From Cronobacter muytjensii ATCC 51329 (GTDB lineage: Bacteria > Pseudomonadota > Gammaproteobacteria > Enterobacterales > Enterobacteriaceae), in the NCBI RefSeq assembly GCF_001277195.1, contig NZ_CP012268.1, forward strand, positions 930,001 through 994,000: a stretch of 64,000 nucleotides of DNA. Reading direction: 5' to 3'. The notes below the pieces were generated by a model. It made no database searches, had not been told where the DNA came from, and saw only the letters and a list, made by a program, of their open reading frames with translations. Each line of letters starts with the position of its first letter. Positions within the stretch are counted from its first letter, which is position 1. Positions 25,628-33,669 of this stretch are shown one piece after another. A program made the position numbers and the translations under genes.

Positions 25628-27145
25628 ATGTGCGGTATTGTCGGGATCGCCGGTGTTATGCCGGTAAACCAGTCGATTTATGACGCGTTAACGGTGCTTC
25701 AGCACCGCGGGCAGGATGCCGCAGGCATCATCACCATCGATGCGAATAATTGCTTCCGTCTGCGTAAAGCGAACGGCCTGGTGAATGATGTGTTCGAAGC
25801 CCGCCACATGCAGCGTTTGCAGGGCAACATGGGAATTGGTCATGTGCGCTACCCGACAGCGGGCAGCTCCAGCGCCTCTGAAGCCCAGCCGTTCTATGTT
25901 AACTCGCCCTACGGCATTACGCTTGCCCACAACGGCAACCTGACGAACGCCCATGAACTGCGCAAAATGCTCTTTGAAGAGAAGCGCCGTCATATCAATA
26001 CCACCTCAGATTCTGAAATCCTGCTCAACATCTTCGCGAGCGAGCTCGATAACTTCCGCCACTACCCGCTGGAAGCGGACAACATTTTCGCGGCCATCGC
26101 GGCGATGAATCGCCTGATCCGTGGTGCCTACGCCTGTGTGGCGATGATTATCGGTCACGGTATGGTGGCGTTTCGCGACCCTAACGGTATCCGCCCGCTG
26201 GTGCTTGGCAAACGTGACGCCGGCAACGGCCGCGCCGAGTACATGGTGGCGTCCGAGAGCGTGGCGCTCGATACTTTGGGCTTTGAATTCCTGCGCGACG
26301 TGGCGCCGGGCGAAGCGGTTTACATCAGCGAGAAAGGCCAGCTGTTTACCCGCCAGTGCGCGGATAACCCGGTCAGCAACCCGTGTCTGTTCGAATATGT
26401 CTACTTCGCGCGCCCGGATTCCTTTATCGACAAGATTTCTGTCTACAGCGCCCGCGTTGAGATGGGCAAAAAGCTCGGCGAGAAAATCGCGCGCGAATGG
26501 GAAGATCTGGATATCGATGTAGTGATCCCGATTCCGGAAACCTCCTGCGATATCGCGCTGGAAATCGCGCGTATTCTTAACAAACCCTACCGTCAGGGCT
26601 TTGTGAAGAACCGCTACGTCGGCCGTACCTTTATCATGCCAGGCCAGCACCTGCGCCGTAAGTCGGTGCGCCGCAAGCTTAACGCCAACCGCGCTGAGTT
26701 CCGCGATAAAAACGTGCTGCTGGTGGATGACTCTATCGTGCGCGGCACCACGTCCGAGCAGATTATCGAGATGGCTCGCGAAGCAGGTGCGAAGAAGGTG
26801 TATCTGGCCTCCGCCGCGCCGGAAATTCGCTTCCCGAACGTCTACGGCATCGATATGCCGAGCGCCAACGAGCTTATCGCTCACGGGCGCGAAGTGGATG
26901 AGATCCGCCAGATAATCGGCGCCGACGGTTTAATTTTCCAGGATCTCGACGATCTCATCGAAGCGGTGCGCGCGGAAAACCCGGATATTCAACAGTTCGA
27001 GTGCTCGGTCTTTAACGGCGTTTACGTGACTAAAGATGTCGACCACCAGTATCTGGAATATCTCGAATCCCTGCGTAACGACGACGCCAAAGCGGTGATG
27101 CGTCAGAACGAAGTCGAAAATTTAGAGATGCACAACGAAGGCTAA
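25628..27145 (+). CDS. purF: Amidophosphoribosyltransferase PurF
   Basis: PurF makes 5-phosphoribosylamine from PRPP and glutamine, the committed step of purine synthesis. Translation starts MCGIVGIAG, so removal of Met exposes the N-terminal nucleophile cysteine of the Ntn glutaminase domain. The C-terminal phosphoribosyltransferase domain has the PRPP loop VLLVDDSIVRGTTS. The length of 505 residues matches the family. Expression is expected to follow the upstream PurR operator. The gap to ubiX holds a GC-rich hairpin without a T-run, so ubiX may be co-transcribed. Confidence 0.98.
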   Translation: MCGIVGIAGVMPVNQSIYDALTVLQHRGQDAAGIITIDANNCFRLRKANGLVNDVFEARHMQRLQGNMGIGHVRYPTAGSSSASEAQPFYVNSPYGITLAHNGNLTNAHELRKMLFEEKRRHINTTSDSEILLNIFASELDNFRHYPLEADNIFAAIAAMNRLIRGAYACVAMIIGHGMVAFRDPNGIRPLVLGKRDAGNGRAEYMVASESVALDTLGFEFLRDVAPGEAVYISEKGQLFTRQCADNPVSNPCLFEYVYFARPDSFIDKISVYSARVEMGKKLGEKIAREWEDLDIDVVIPIPETSCDIALEIARILNKPYRQGFVKNRYVGRTFIMPGQHLRRKSVRRKLNANRAEFRDKNVLLVDDSIVRGTTSEQIIEMAREAGAKKVYLASAAPEIRFPNVYGIDMPSANELIAHGREVDEIRQIIGADGLIFQDLDDLIEAVRAENPDIQQFECSVFNGVYVTKDVDHQYLEYLESLRNDDAKAVMRQNEVENLEMHNEG

Positions 27146-27257
27146 CTCTTCCCGCGTGCCGTCGCCCCTTCCGTAGCGGGAGGGGCGAAATCCCCGTTTG
27201 CATCTCGCCGCGTCTTGCGGCAAAGTCTCGCTCAGTGCTTCTTGTCCAGATAACTCC

Positions 27258-27827
27258 ATGAAAAAAATCATTGTCGGCATTTCCGGCGCCAGCGGCGCGA
27301 TTTATGGCATTCGGCTGTTGCAAACGCTGCAGACGGTGCCGGAGGTGGAAACCCACCTCATCATGAGCCAGGCCGCGCGTCAGACGCTGGCGCTGGAGAC
27401 GGACATGACCGTACGCGATGTCCAGGCGCTGGCCGATGTGAACCACGACGCGCGCGATATCGCCGCCAGCGTCTCTTCCGGCTCGTTCAAAACCGACGGG
27501 ATGATTATCCTGCCGTGCTCCATCAAAACGCTTTCTGGCATTGTGAACAGCTACACCGACGGCCTGCTGACGCGCGCGGCGGATGTTGTGCTGAAAGAGC
27601 GCCGCAGGCTGGTGCTGTGCGTGCGCGAAACGCCGCTGCATCTCGGTCACTTACGCCTGATGACCCAGGCGGCGGAACTGGGTGCTGTGATCATGCCGCC
27701 GATGCCCGCGTTTTATCATCGCCCGCAGACGCTGGATGAGGTGATTAACCAGACGGTCAATCGCGCGCTCGATCAGCTTGATATCACGCTGCCCGCCGAT
27801 CTCTTTACCCGCTGGCCTGGCGCGTAA
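27258..27827 (+). CDS. ubiX: Flavin prenyltransferase UbiX
   Basis: UbiX joins dimethylallyl phosphate to FMN to make prenylated FMN, the cofactor of the ubiquinone decarboxylase UbiD. The product begins MKKIIVGISGASGA, the flavin-binding motif. It continues with LPCSIKTLSGI and RETPLHLGHLR, which are family signatures. The ATG at 27258 gives 189 residues, identical to the E. coli length. A longer in-frame start at 27198 falls within the purF downstream hairpin region and is rejected. ubiX follows purF as in E. coli. Confidence 0.96.
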   Translation: MKKIIVGISGASGAIYGIRLLQTLQTVPEVETHLIMSQAARQTLALETDMTVRDVQALADVNHDARDIAASVSSGSFKTDGMIILPCSIKTLSGIVNSYTDGLLTRAADVVLKERRRLVLCVRETPLHLGHLRLMTQAAELGAVIMPPMPAFYHRPQTLDEVINQTVNRALDQLDITLPADLFTRWPGA

Positions 27828-28028
27828 CGCGCGCCACGATGAGGCAAAGCGGAGCGCTGCGCCTCATTATGGGGCAATTCTGCAAGCGCGATCATATCCT
27901 CGACATTTAATCCCGCCTTTTACGATTTCACGCTCAGCGTCTGCTGCGCGGAGTGCTATCTTTCATTCACACAACCTGATTGCAACCATTTTTTAACAAT
28001 TCATGCCGGTTCCGGCAGCGCCTAAAAC

Positions 28029-28044
28029 TGGCATGGGAAGTGCA
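28029..28044 (+). promoter_or_regulatory. Sigma-54 promoter of argT
   Basis: TGGCATGGGAAGTGCA places GG and GC dinucleotides at the correct -24/-12 spacing of a sigma-54 promoter, 61 bases before the argT start. argT is nitrogen-regulated in enterics, which supports the call. Confidence 0.65.
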
Positions 28045-28104
28045 AAGCCTGATTGCAACACACAACGCAACAGATAATAAAATCAGAAAACTTGAGGGTA
28101 ATGT

Positions 28105-28887
28105 ATGAAGAAGAAGGTGCTCGCGTTCTCCTTGCTGCTTGGCCTTTCCACCAGCGCCAGCGTATTCGCCGCGCTTCCCCAGACCGTTCGCATTGGCACT
28201 GACGCCACCTACGCGCCGTTCTCCTCAAAAGACGCTAAAGGCGAGTTTGTCGGGTTTGATATCGATCTCGGCAACGAGATGTGTAAACGCATGCAGGTGA
28301 AATGCACCTGGGTCGGCAGCGATTTCGACTCGCTGATCCCATCGCTGAAAGCGAAAAAAATCGACGCGATTATCTCTTCGCTCTCTATCACCGATAAGCG
28401 CCAGAAAGAAATTGCGTTTTCCGAGAAACTCTACGCGGCGGATTCCCGCCTGATCGCCGCCAAAGGCGCGACCATTCAGCCGACCATCGACTCGCTGAAA
28501 GGCAAACATGTGGGCGTGCTGCAAGGCTCCACGCAGGAAGCCTACGCTAATGAGAAGTGGCGTGCGAAGGGCGTGGATGTGGTGGCGTACCAGAACCAGG
28601 ATCTGATCTACTCCGATCTGGCGGCGGGCCGTCTTGACGCCGCCTTGCAGGATGAAGTGGCCGCAAGTGAAGGGTTTCTGAAACAGCCTGCCGGCAAAGA
28701 GTACGCGTTCGCGGGGCCGTCAGTTAAAGATAAAAATTATTTTGGCGACGGCACGGGCGTGGGCCTGCGCAAAGATGACGCCGAGCTGAAAGCCGCGTTT
28801 GATAAAGCCTTCAACGAGATCCGCAAAGACGGCACTTACGACAAGATGGCGAAGAAGTATTTCGACTTTAACGTTTACGGCGACTGA
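28105..28887 (+). CDS. argT: Lysine/arginine/ornithine-binding periplasmic protein ArgT
   Basis: ArgT is the LAO-binding protein. It delivers lysine, arginine and ornithine to the HisQMP permease. A 22-residue signal peptide ends at SVFA-ALPQ. The mature protein begins with the family pattern TVRIGTDATYAPFSSKD and keeps the SLSITDKRQKEIAFS and VAASEGFLKQPAG segments. It is 260 residues and clearly paralogous to HisJ immediately downstream, a tandem duplication shared with E. coli and Salmonella. A sigma-54-type promoter lies upstream. The ribosome-binding site is GAGGGTAA. Confidence 0.93.
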   Translation: MKKKVLAFSLLLGLSTSASVFAALPQTVRIGTDATYAPFSSKDAKGEFVGFDIDLGNEMCKRMQVKCTWVGSDFDSLIPSLKAKKIDAIISSLSITDKRQKEIAFSEKLYAADSRLIAAKGATIQPTIDSLKGKHVGVLQGSTQEAYANEKWRAKGVDVVAYQNQDLIYSDLAAGRLDAALQDEVAASEGFLKQPAGKEYAFAGPSVKDKNYFGDGTGVGLRKDDAELKAAFDKAFNEIRKDGTYDKMAKKYFDFNVYGD

Positions 28888-28942
28888 TTGCCCGTCAGGC
28901 GTTCGTCCGCTGGCGGCCATTGTGGTGCGCGGTCAGCGGACG

Positions 28943-28959
28943 TGACGCAAAATGGTGCA
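28943..28959 (+). promoter_or_regulatory. NtrC-binding site 1 upstream of hisJ
   Basis: TGACGCAAAATGGTGCA is close to the NtrC consensus TGCACYAAAATGGTGCA. It lies about 100 bp upstream of the hisJ sigma-54 promoter, a usual enhancer distance. Confidence 0.6.
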
Positions 28960-28964
28960 ACTTA

Positions 28965-28981
28965 TGCACCATAAAAGGGCA
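28965..28981 (+). promoter_or_regulatory. NtrC-binding site 2 upstream of hisJ
   Basis: TGCACCATAAAAGGGCA keeps one perfect NtrC half-site (TGCACCA) and a degraded second half. It is centred 22 bp from the first site, about two helical turns, which suits cooperative NtrC binding. Confidence 0.5.
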
Positions 28982-29060
28982 AAGGCGCATTTCTACGCAC
29001 GAATAATGAAAATAAATCTATCTCAGCACGCATAAAGTTTTGATTACGAGGCGGCAGTAA

Positions 29061-29076
29061 TGGCACGATAAGTGCA
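29061..29076 (+). promoter_or_regulatory. Sigma-54 promoter of hisJQMP
   Basis: TGGCACGATAAGTGCA is a strong match to the -24 (TGGCAC) and -12 (TGCA) elements. It lies 47 bases before the hisJ start. With two NtrC-like sites upstream it indicates nitrogen-limitation control. Confidence 0.78.
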
Positions 29077-29122
29077 GTTTTTCCGCCTGACACTTTATTA
29101 TGCGCGTCTGATGAGGATAGTT

Positions 29123-29905
29123 ATGAAAAAACGGCTGTTAGCATTTTCTCTGGGGCTGGCTCTCTCCAGCATTTCTGGCGCTTTCGCAGCAATTCCGCAG
29201 CATTTACGTATCGGCACCGATCCGACCTACGCGCCCTTTGAATCGAAAAACGCGCAGGGCGAACTGGTCGGTTTTGATATCGATCTGGCCAAAGAGCTGT
29301 GCAAACGTATCCAGACGCAATGTTCCTTCGTTGAACAGCCGCTCGACGCGCTGATCCCGTCTCTCAAAGCGAAGAAAATCGATGCGATCATGTCCTCGCT
29401 GTCGATTACCGAAAAGCGCCAGCAGGAGATAGCGTTCACCGACAAACTTTACGCTGCCGACTCCCGCCTGGTGGTCGCTAAAGGCTCGGCTATTCAGCCG
29501 ACGCTTGAGGCGTTAAAAGGCAAACGCGTAGGCGTGTTGCAGGGTACGACGCAGGAAACGTACGGCAACGTCCACTGGGCGCCGAAGGGCGTCGAGATTG
29601 TCTCCTACCAGGGACAGGACAATATTTACTCTGACCTGACCGCCGGGCGCATCGACGCCGCGTTTCAGGATGAAGTGGCCGCCAGCGAAGGCTTCCTGAA
29701 ACAGCCGGTGGGCAAGGGTTACCAGTTTGGCGGCCCGTCGGTTAAAGATGAAAAACTCTTTGGCGTCGGCACCGGCATGGGCATCCGCAAAGATGATAAC
29801 GAGTTGCGCCTGGCGCTGAACAAGGCGTTTGCAGAGATGCGCGCCGACGGCACCTACGAAAAACTCGCCAAAAAGTATTTTGATTTCAACGTTTACGGCG
29901 GCTAA
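29123..29905 (+). CDS. hisJ: Histidine-binding periplasmic protein HisJ
   Basis: HisJ is the periplasmic histidine receptor of the HisQMP ABC importer. The signal peptide MKKRLLAFSLGLALSS ends near GAFA-AIPQ. The mature sequence HLRIGTDPTYAPFESKN and the C-terminal KYFDFNVYGG are typical. I start at MKKRLLAF (29123), preceded by GAGGATA. An upstream in-frame ATG at 29072 would add 17 residues before the signal peptide and start inside the sigma-54 promoter. The length of 260 residues is normal. It is paralogous to ArgT. Confidence 0.94.
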   Translation: MKKRLLAFSLGLALSSISGAFAAIPQHLRIGTDPTYAPFESKNAQGELVGFDIDLAKELCKRIQTQCSFVEQPLDALIPSLKAKKIDAIMSSLSITEKRQQEIAFTDKLYAADSRLVVAKGSAIQPTLEALKGKRVGVLQGTTQETYGNVHWAPKGVEIVSYQGQDNIYSDLTAGRIDAAFQDEVAASEGFLKQPVGKGYQFGGPSVKDEKLFGVGTGMGIRKDDNELRLALNKAFAEMRADGTYEKLAKKYFDFNVYGG

Positions 29906-29978
29906 CCCGCACGGGTCAGCGCGGCGCCCTGCGGGGCGCCGGTCGGTCGTGCGCACGCTGAGTACAGGATAAGGCACC

Positions 29979-30665
29979 ATGCTGTATGGGTTTTCACAGG
30001 TAATACTCCAGGGGGCGCTCGTCACCCTTGAGCTGGCGCTCAGCGCTGTTGTCCTCTCGGTGGCGATTGGTCTGGTCGGCGCAGGGGCCAAGCTCTCACG
30101 CAACCGTCCGCTGGCGCTGATTTTCGAAGCGTACACCACGCTGATTCGAGGCGTGCCCGATCTGGTGCTGATGCTGCTGATTTTCTACGGCCTGCAGATC
30201 GCGCTCAACAGCGTGACCGACGCGCTGGGGTTCAGCCAGTTTGATATCGACCCGATGGTCGCAGGCATTATCACGCTCGGTTTTATCTATGGCGCTTATT
30301 TTACTGAAACCTTCCGTGGGGCGTTTCTCGCCGTGCCGCGAGGCCATATCGAGGCGGCGACCGCGTTTGGCTTTACCGGCGCGCAAACCTTCCGCCGTAT
30401 TCTGTTCCCGTCAATGATGCGCTTCGCGTTGCCGGGCATCGGCAATAACTGGCAGGTGATTTTAAAAGCCACCGCGCTGGTGTCGCTGCTTGGGCTGGAA
30501 GATGTTGTCAAGGCGACGCAGCTTGCCGGCAAAAGCACCTGGCAGCCGTTTTACTTCGCGATCGTCTGCGGGCTGATTTATCTGGTGTTTACCACGCTCT
30601 CTAACGGCGTTCTGTTGCTGCTTGAGCGCCGCTATTCCGTCGGTGTGAAGAGGGCTGACCTGTGA
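29979..30665 (+). CDS. hisQ: Histidine/LAO ABC transporter permease HisQ
   Basis: HisQ is one of two membrane subunits of the histidine/LAO importer. Hydrophobic helices span its 228 residues. The conserved cytoplasmic EAA loop that docks on HisP reads IEAATAFGFTGAQTFRRILFP, around residues 125-145. The LIRGVPDLVLMLLIFYG motif near residue 52 is typical of polar amino-acid permeases. The last codons overlap the hisM start by four bases, as expected for a coupled heterodimer. Confidence 0.95.
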   Translation: MLYGFSQVILQGALVTLELALSAVVLSVAIGLVGAGAKLSRNRPLALIFEAYTTLIRGVPDLVLMLLIFYGLQIALNSVTDALGFSQFDIDPMVAGIITLGFIYGAYFTETFRGAFLAVPRGHIEAATAFGFTGAQTFRRILFPSMMRFALPGIGNNWQVILKATALVSLLGLEDVVKATQLAGKSTWQPFYFAIVCGLIYLVFTTLSNGVLLLLERRYSVGVKRADL

Positions 30666-31378
30666 TTGAGATTATTCAGGAGTACTGGAAATCCCTGCTC
30701 TGGACCGACGGCTATCGCTTTACGGGCGTGGCGATTACGCTCTGGCTGCTTATCGCCTCGGTGGTGATGGGCGGCGTGCTGGCGCTGTTCCTGGCGATTG
30801 GCCGCGTGTCGGAAAATAAAGTGGTCTGGTTCCCCATCTGGCTCTTTACGTACGTGTTTCGCGGCACGCCGCTTTACGTGCAGCTGCTGGTGTTTTATTC
30901 CGGCATGTACACGCTGGAAGTGGTGAAAGGCACACAACTGCTGAATGAGTTTTTCCGCAGCGGGCTGAACTGCACCGTGCTGGCGCTGACGCTCAACACC
31001 TGCGCCTACACCACCGAGATTTTCGCGGGCGCCATTCGCGCGGTGCCGCATGGCGAGATTGAGGCGGCGCGCGCGTACGGCTTTTCGCGCTTTAAAATGT
31101 ATCGCTGCATCATTCTGCCGTCGGCGCTGCGTATCGCGCTGCCCGCGTACAGCAACGAAGTGATCCTGATGCTGCACTCCACGGCGCTGGCGTTTACCGC
31201 CACCGTGCCCGATCTGCTGAAAATCGCCCGCGACATCAACTCCGCCACCTATCAGCCGTTTACGGCGTTCGGCATCGCGGCGGTGCTCTACCTGATTATC
31301 TCTTACGTGCTCATAAGCCTGTTCCGCAAGGCGGAAAAACGCTGGCTACGGCACCTGAAACCGGCTTCAACGCACTGA
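30662..31378 (+). CDS. hisM: Histidine/LAO ABC transporter permease HisM
   Basis: HisM is the second membrane subunit, homologous to HisQ. It is 238 residues, with the EAA loop IEAARAYGFSRFKMYRCIILP and the FRGTPLYVQLLVFYSGMY motif. The start is GTG, overlapping the hisQ stop (GTGA). hisP follows after ten bases. Together HisJ/ArgT, HisQ, HisM and HisP2 form the classical enteric histidine importer, complete here. Confidence 0.95.
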   Translation: MIEIIQEYWKSLLWTDGYRFTGVAITLWLLIASVVMGGVLALFLAIGRVSENKVVWFPIWLFTYVFRGTPLYVQLLVFYSGMYTLEVVKGTQLLNEFFRSGLNCTVLALTLNTCAYTTEIFAGAIRAVPHGEIEAARAYGFSRFKMYRCIILPSALRIALPAYSNEVILMLHSTALAFTATVPDLLKIARDINSATYQPFTAFGIAAVLYLIISYVLISLFRKAEKRWLRHLKPASTH

Positions 31379-31388
31379 GTGGCTACGC

Positions 31389-32162
31389 ATGTCTGAAAAT
31401 AAATTAAACGTTACCGATCTGCACAAGCGCTACGGCGAACATGAAGTGCTCAAGGGCGTCTCGCTGAAGGCGAACGCCGGGGATGTGATTAGCATTATCG
31501 GCTCCTCCGGCTCCGGTAAAAGCACTTTCCTGCGCTGCATTAACTTTCTGGAAAAGCCGAGCGAAGGCACTATCGTGGTGAATAACCAGAACATCACGCT
31601 GGTGCGCGACAAAGACGGCCAGCTCAAGGTGGCGGATAAAAACCAGCTGCGCCTGTTGCGCACGCGCCTGACGATGGTGTTCCAGCATTTCAACCTGTGG
31701 AGCCATATGACGGTCCTGGAAAACGTCATGGAAGCGCCGGTTCAGGTGCTGGGCTTAAGCAAACAGGATGCGCGTGAACGGGCGGTGAAATACCTCGCCA
31801 AAGTCGGCATCGATGAGCGCGCGCAGGGGAAATATCCGGTGCATCTCTCCGGCGGCCAGCAGCAGCGTGTTTCCATTGCCCGCGCGCTGGCGATGGAGCC
31901 GGATGTGCTGCTGTTTGACGAGCCAACCTCCGCGCTCGACCCGGAGCTGGTGGGCGAAGTGCTGCGTATCATGCAAAAGCTCGCGGAAGAGGGCAAAACG
32001 ATGGTGGTGGTGACGCACGAAATGGAATTTGCCCGTCACGTCTCGTCACACGTGATTTTCCTGCATCAGGGCAAAATCGAAGAAGAAGGGCCGCCGGACG
32101 CGCTCTTCAACAATCCGCAAAGCCCGCGCCTGCAACAGTTTCTGAAAGGATCGCTGAAGTAA
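31389..32162 (+). CDS. hisP: Histidine/LAO ABC transporter ATPase HisP
   Basis: HisP is the ATP-hydrolysing subunit of the importer. Walker A is GSSGSGKST at about residues 38-46. The ABC signature is LSGGQQQR, Walker B is VLLFDEPTSALD, and the switch histidine lies in VVVTHEME. All are intact within 257 residues. It is the last gene of the operon. A 6-bp hairpin (32182-32199) with only a short TT tail follows and may act as a weak terminator. Confidence 0.97.
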   Translation: MSENKLNVTDLHKRYGEHEVLKGVSLKANAGDVISIIGSSGSGKSTFLRCINFLEKPSEGTIVVNNQNITLVRDKDGQLKVADKNQLRLLRTRLTMVFQHFNLWSHMTVLENVMEAPVQVLGLSKQDARERAVKYLAKVGIDERAQGKYPVHLSGGQQQRVSIARALAMEPDVLLFDEPTSALDPELVGEVLRIMQKLAEEGKTMVVVTHEMEFARHVSSHVIFLHQGKIEEEGPPDALFNNPQSPRLQQFLKGSLK

Positions 32163-32205
32163 CCGCGACAGTCCTTCACACACCGGCAGGGAGGCCGGTT
32201 TACGC

Positions 32206-32850
32206 TCACGCCTCTGTTAACACCAGCCCCATCTCATCCGCCAGCCGGTAAATCTCAATCAGAGCGCCCTCCAGCAGCGGCAAGCTCTCATTGAGTGTGA
32301 GCGGCACAGCGGAGAGGCGATCGCCAAACAGCATCAGCGCTTTGCCGCCGTGCTGGCGCGACGGCCAGCTGATGCCATGCAGATGCGGATTCGCGTTATA
32401 GATAGCGGCAGCCCACTGGCGGGTCTGCGGGTAGCGCAGCGGCGAACTGGCAGTGAGCGCCGCCTGGGTAACGCCCCAGCGGCGCAGAAGCGTCGGGGTA
32501 AGGCTTACCAGCGACAGCGTGCCGCGCGGCGTTAACGTGCTGATGCAGAGCCCCGCAGCCTTGCGGAGATCGAAGCTGACGCCAAGCGAGCCCGTCGGCA
32601 CGTCGTGAAACAGCGACTCCATAATCGCGACCTCCGCCCCCACGCCGCCATAGAGCGTGGGAATAGCGCTGCCGTCGGCGCGTCGCAGCGGGCTGAAGCG
32701 CGCATTGCCAATGCCAGGGTTAAAGGCATCGCCCGCGAACTGGTCACTGTGGACGCGAATTATCCGCTTCCCTGCGGGCCATACCGTGACGCGCGGCACC
32801 TGCATATCGGCAGGCGGCGCAGGCAGGCGTTCTTCCGTGATATCAACCAT
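32206..32850 (-). CDS. RES-domain toxin (putative NAD+-degrading)
   Basis: RES toxins of known systems degrade NAD+, by phosphorolysis or hydrolysis, and are neutralised by DUF2384-type antitoxins. This 214-residue protein has the family pattern: IIRVHS (R32), FNPGIGNARFSP (R51 and the FSP loop), TLYGG (Y67) and EVAIMESLFHD (E78), followed by a hydrophobic C-terminal half. The start overlaps the upstream antitoxin by 8 bases, typical of antitoxin-first operons. Biochemical activity is inference from family. E. coli has rpnB at this chromosomal position, so the locus is variable. Confidence 0.82.
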   Translation of the reverse strand: MVDITEERLPAPPADMQVPRVTVWPAGKRIIRVHSDQFAGDAFNPGIGNARFSPLRRADGSAIPTLYGGVGAEVAIMESLFHDVPTGSLGVSFDLRKAAGLCISTLTPRGTLSLVSLTPTLLRRWGVTQAALTASSPLRYPQTRQWAAAIYNANPHLHGISWPSRQHGGKALMLFGDRLSAVPLTLNESLPLLEGALIEIYRLADEMGLVLTEA

Positions 32851-33541
32851 GCACCGGCCCCTGCGCCTCCACGTCGGCGGCGTCCAGCACCGCCTGCGGA
32901 TCGATCTTCAGCCGGTCTTTGGGCTTGTCGCCTCCAAGCCAGGCGTTGGGCGAGTGGAACCAGAGCGCGATGGCCCAGGGCGTCTTCTCACGAAACCGCG
33001 CCAGAATAGGTTTTAGCGACGGCAGCGGCTGGCCGCCTTCATCAAACGCCCAGGCGGGGTAGCGGTCCTTGCCGTTTACTGGCAGGGCGAAAACTTTGCC
33101 CGCCTGCTTCCAGCGGTTCGCCGTCGCGCTCGGGTTCTTCAGCGCGGCGCCCGCGGCCATGCTGACTTCGCCTGCGGAGAGCCAGCGGCCTTCTTCAAGC
33201 ACGGTCTGTCGCAATGCGTCGAGCCGCTCGCGGTTACGGGCCTGTAGCGGCGCTATCTCAGCCGCGCCCTGACCGGCGCGCTTCATCTGCGACACCGCCG
33301 TGACGGCGCTGACGATAGCCAGCCGGATATCATTATCCAGCGTCTCTTCGTCAACCTCGTCCGGCAATTTCAGCATCAGATAGCGCCCGGCGTCTTCGCC
33401 CGGAATATCGGAAAGCTGAATGCGCCCCCACGGCGCGGGTGATTCCTGAAGGGATGTCACCAGATGCCCGACATCGACAAACTCGACGCTGACCTCCGGC
33501 GGGTACTCTTTTAGCCTGGCGTGGCGTGTACGGGAAACCAT
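32843..33541 (-). CDS. DUF2384 (MbcA/ParS/Xre-type) antitoxin, long form
   Basis: This is the likely antitoxin of the RES toxin. The C-terminal part has the toxin-binding DUF2384 pattern: a helix ending ALWFHSPNAWLGGDKPKD, then PQAVLDAADV, at about residues 188-224. Before it, WLSAGEVSMAAGAA...NRWKQAGKVFAL (about 120-152) looks like a helix-turn-helix, and RYPAWAFD (161-168) is typical of RES-associated antitoxins. At 232 residues it is much longer than the 140-150 usual for the family. The first 110 residues match nothing I recognise. The gene precedes and overlaps the toxin, and 9-bp repeats lie just upstream. Confidence 0.75.
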   Translation of the reverse strand: MVSRTRHARLKEYPPEVSVEFVDVGHLVTSLQESPAPWGRIQLSDIPGEDAGRYLMLKLPDEVDEETLDNDIRLAIVSAVTAVSQMKRAGQGAAEIAPLQARNRERLDALRQTVLEEGRWLSAGEVSMAAGAALKNPSATANRWKQAGKVFALPVNGKDRYPAWAFDEGGQPLPSLKPILARFREKTPWAIALWFHSPNAWLGGDKPKDRLKIDPQAVLDAADVEAQGPVHG

Positions 33542-33550
33542 AGCGCCCTC

Positions 33551-33586
33551 GTGATATAAATGATATTCGTGATATTGATTATAACG
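33551..33586. repeat. 9-bp-periodic operator-like array before the RES toxin-antitoxin pair
   Basis: Four consecutive 9-mers repeat every 9 bases: GTGATATAA, ATGATATTC, GTGATATTG and ATTATAACG. The longer unit TCGTGATAT recurs 18 bp apart (33549 and 33567). On the minus strand the last unit supplies a TATAAT -10 box (33578-33583) directed at the antitoxin gene. It is a plausible autoregulatory operator. The repeats are seen directly; the function is inferred. Confidence 0.55.
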
Positions 33587-33669
33587 TGACCAGAAAGGGA
33601 AATGCCAGTGGGGAGTGGCGCGGCGTGAGGAAACATTCTGCGGGCAGCCTGCCTGCCCGCAAAAGGCGC

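Noticed and set aside
27155..27190. GC-rich hairpin between purF and ubiX as a terminator
   Set aside because: No T-run follows the stem, and ubiX is conventionally transcribed with purF.
27841..27880. Possible NtrC site upstream of argT (TGCGCC ... GGGGCA)
   Set aside because: The half-sites are 7 bp apart instead of 5 and both deviate from consensus.
28105..29905. argT-hisJ similarity as a recent duplication or assembly artefact
   Set aside because: The two proteins differ at many positions and the same tandem pair is ancestral in enterics.
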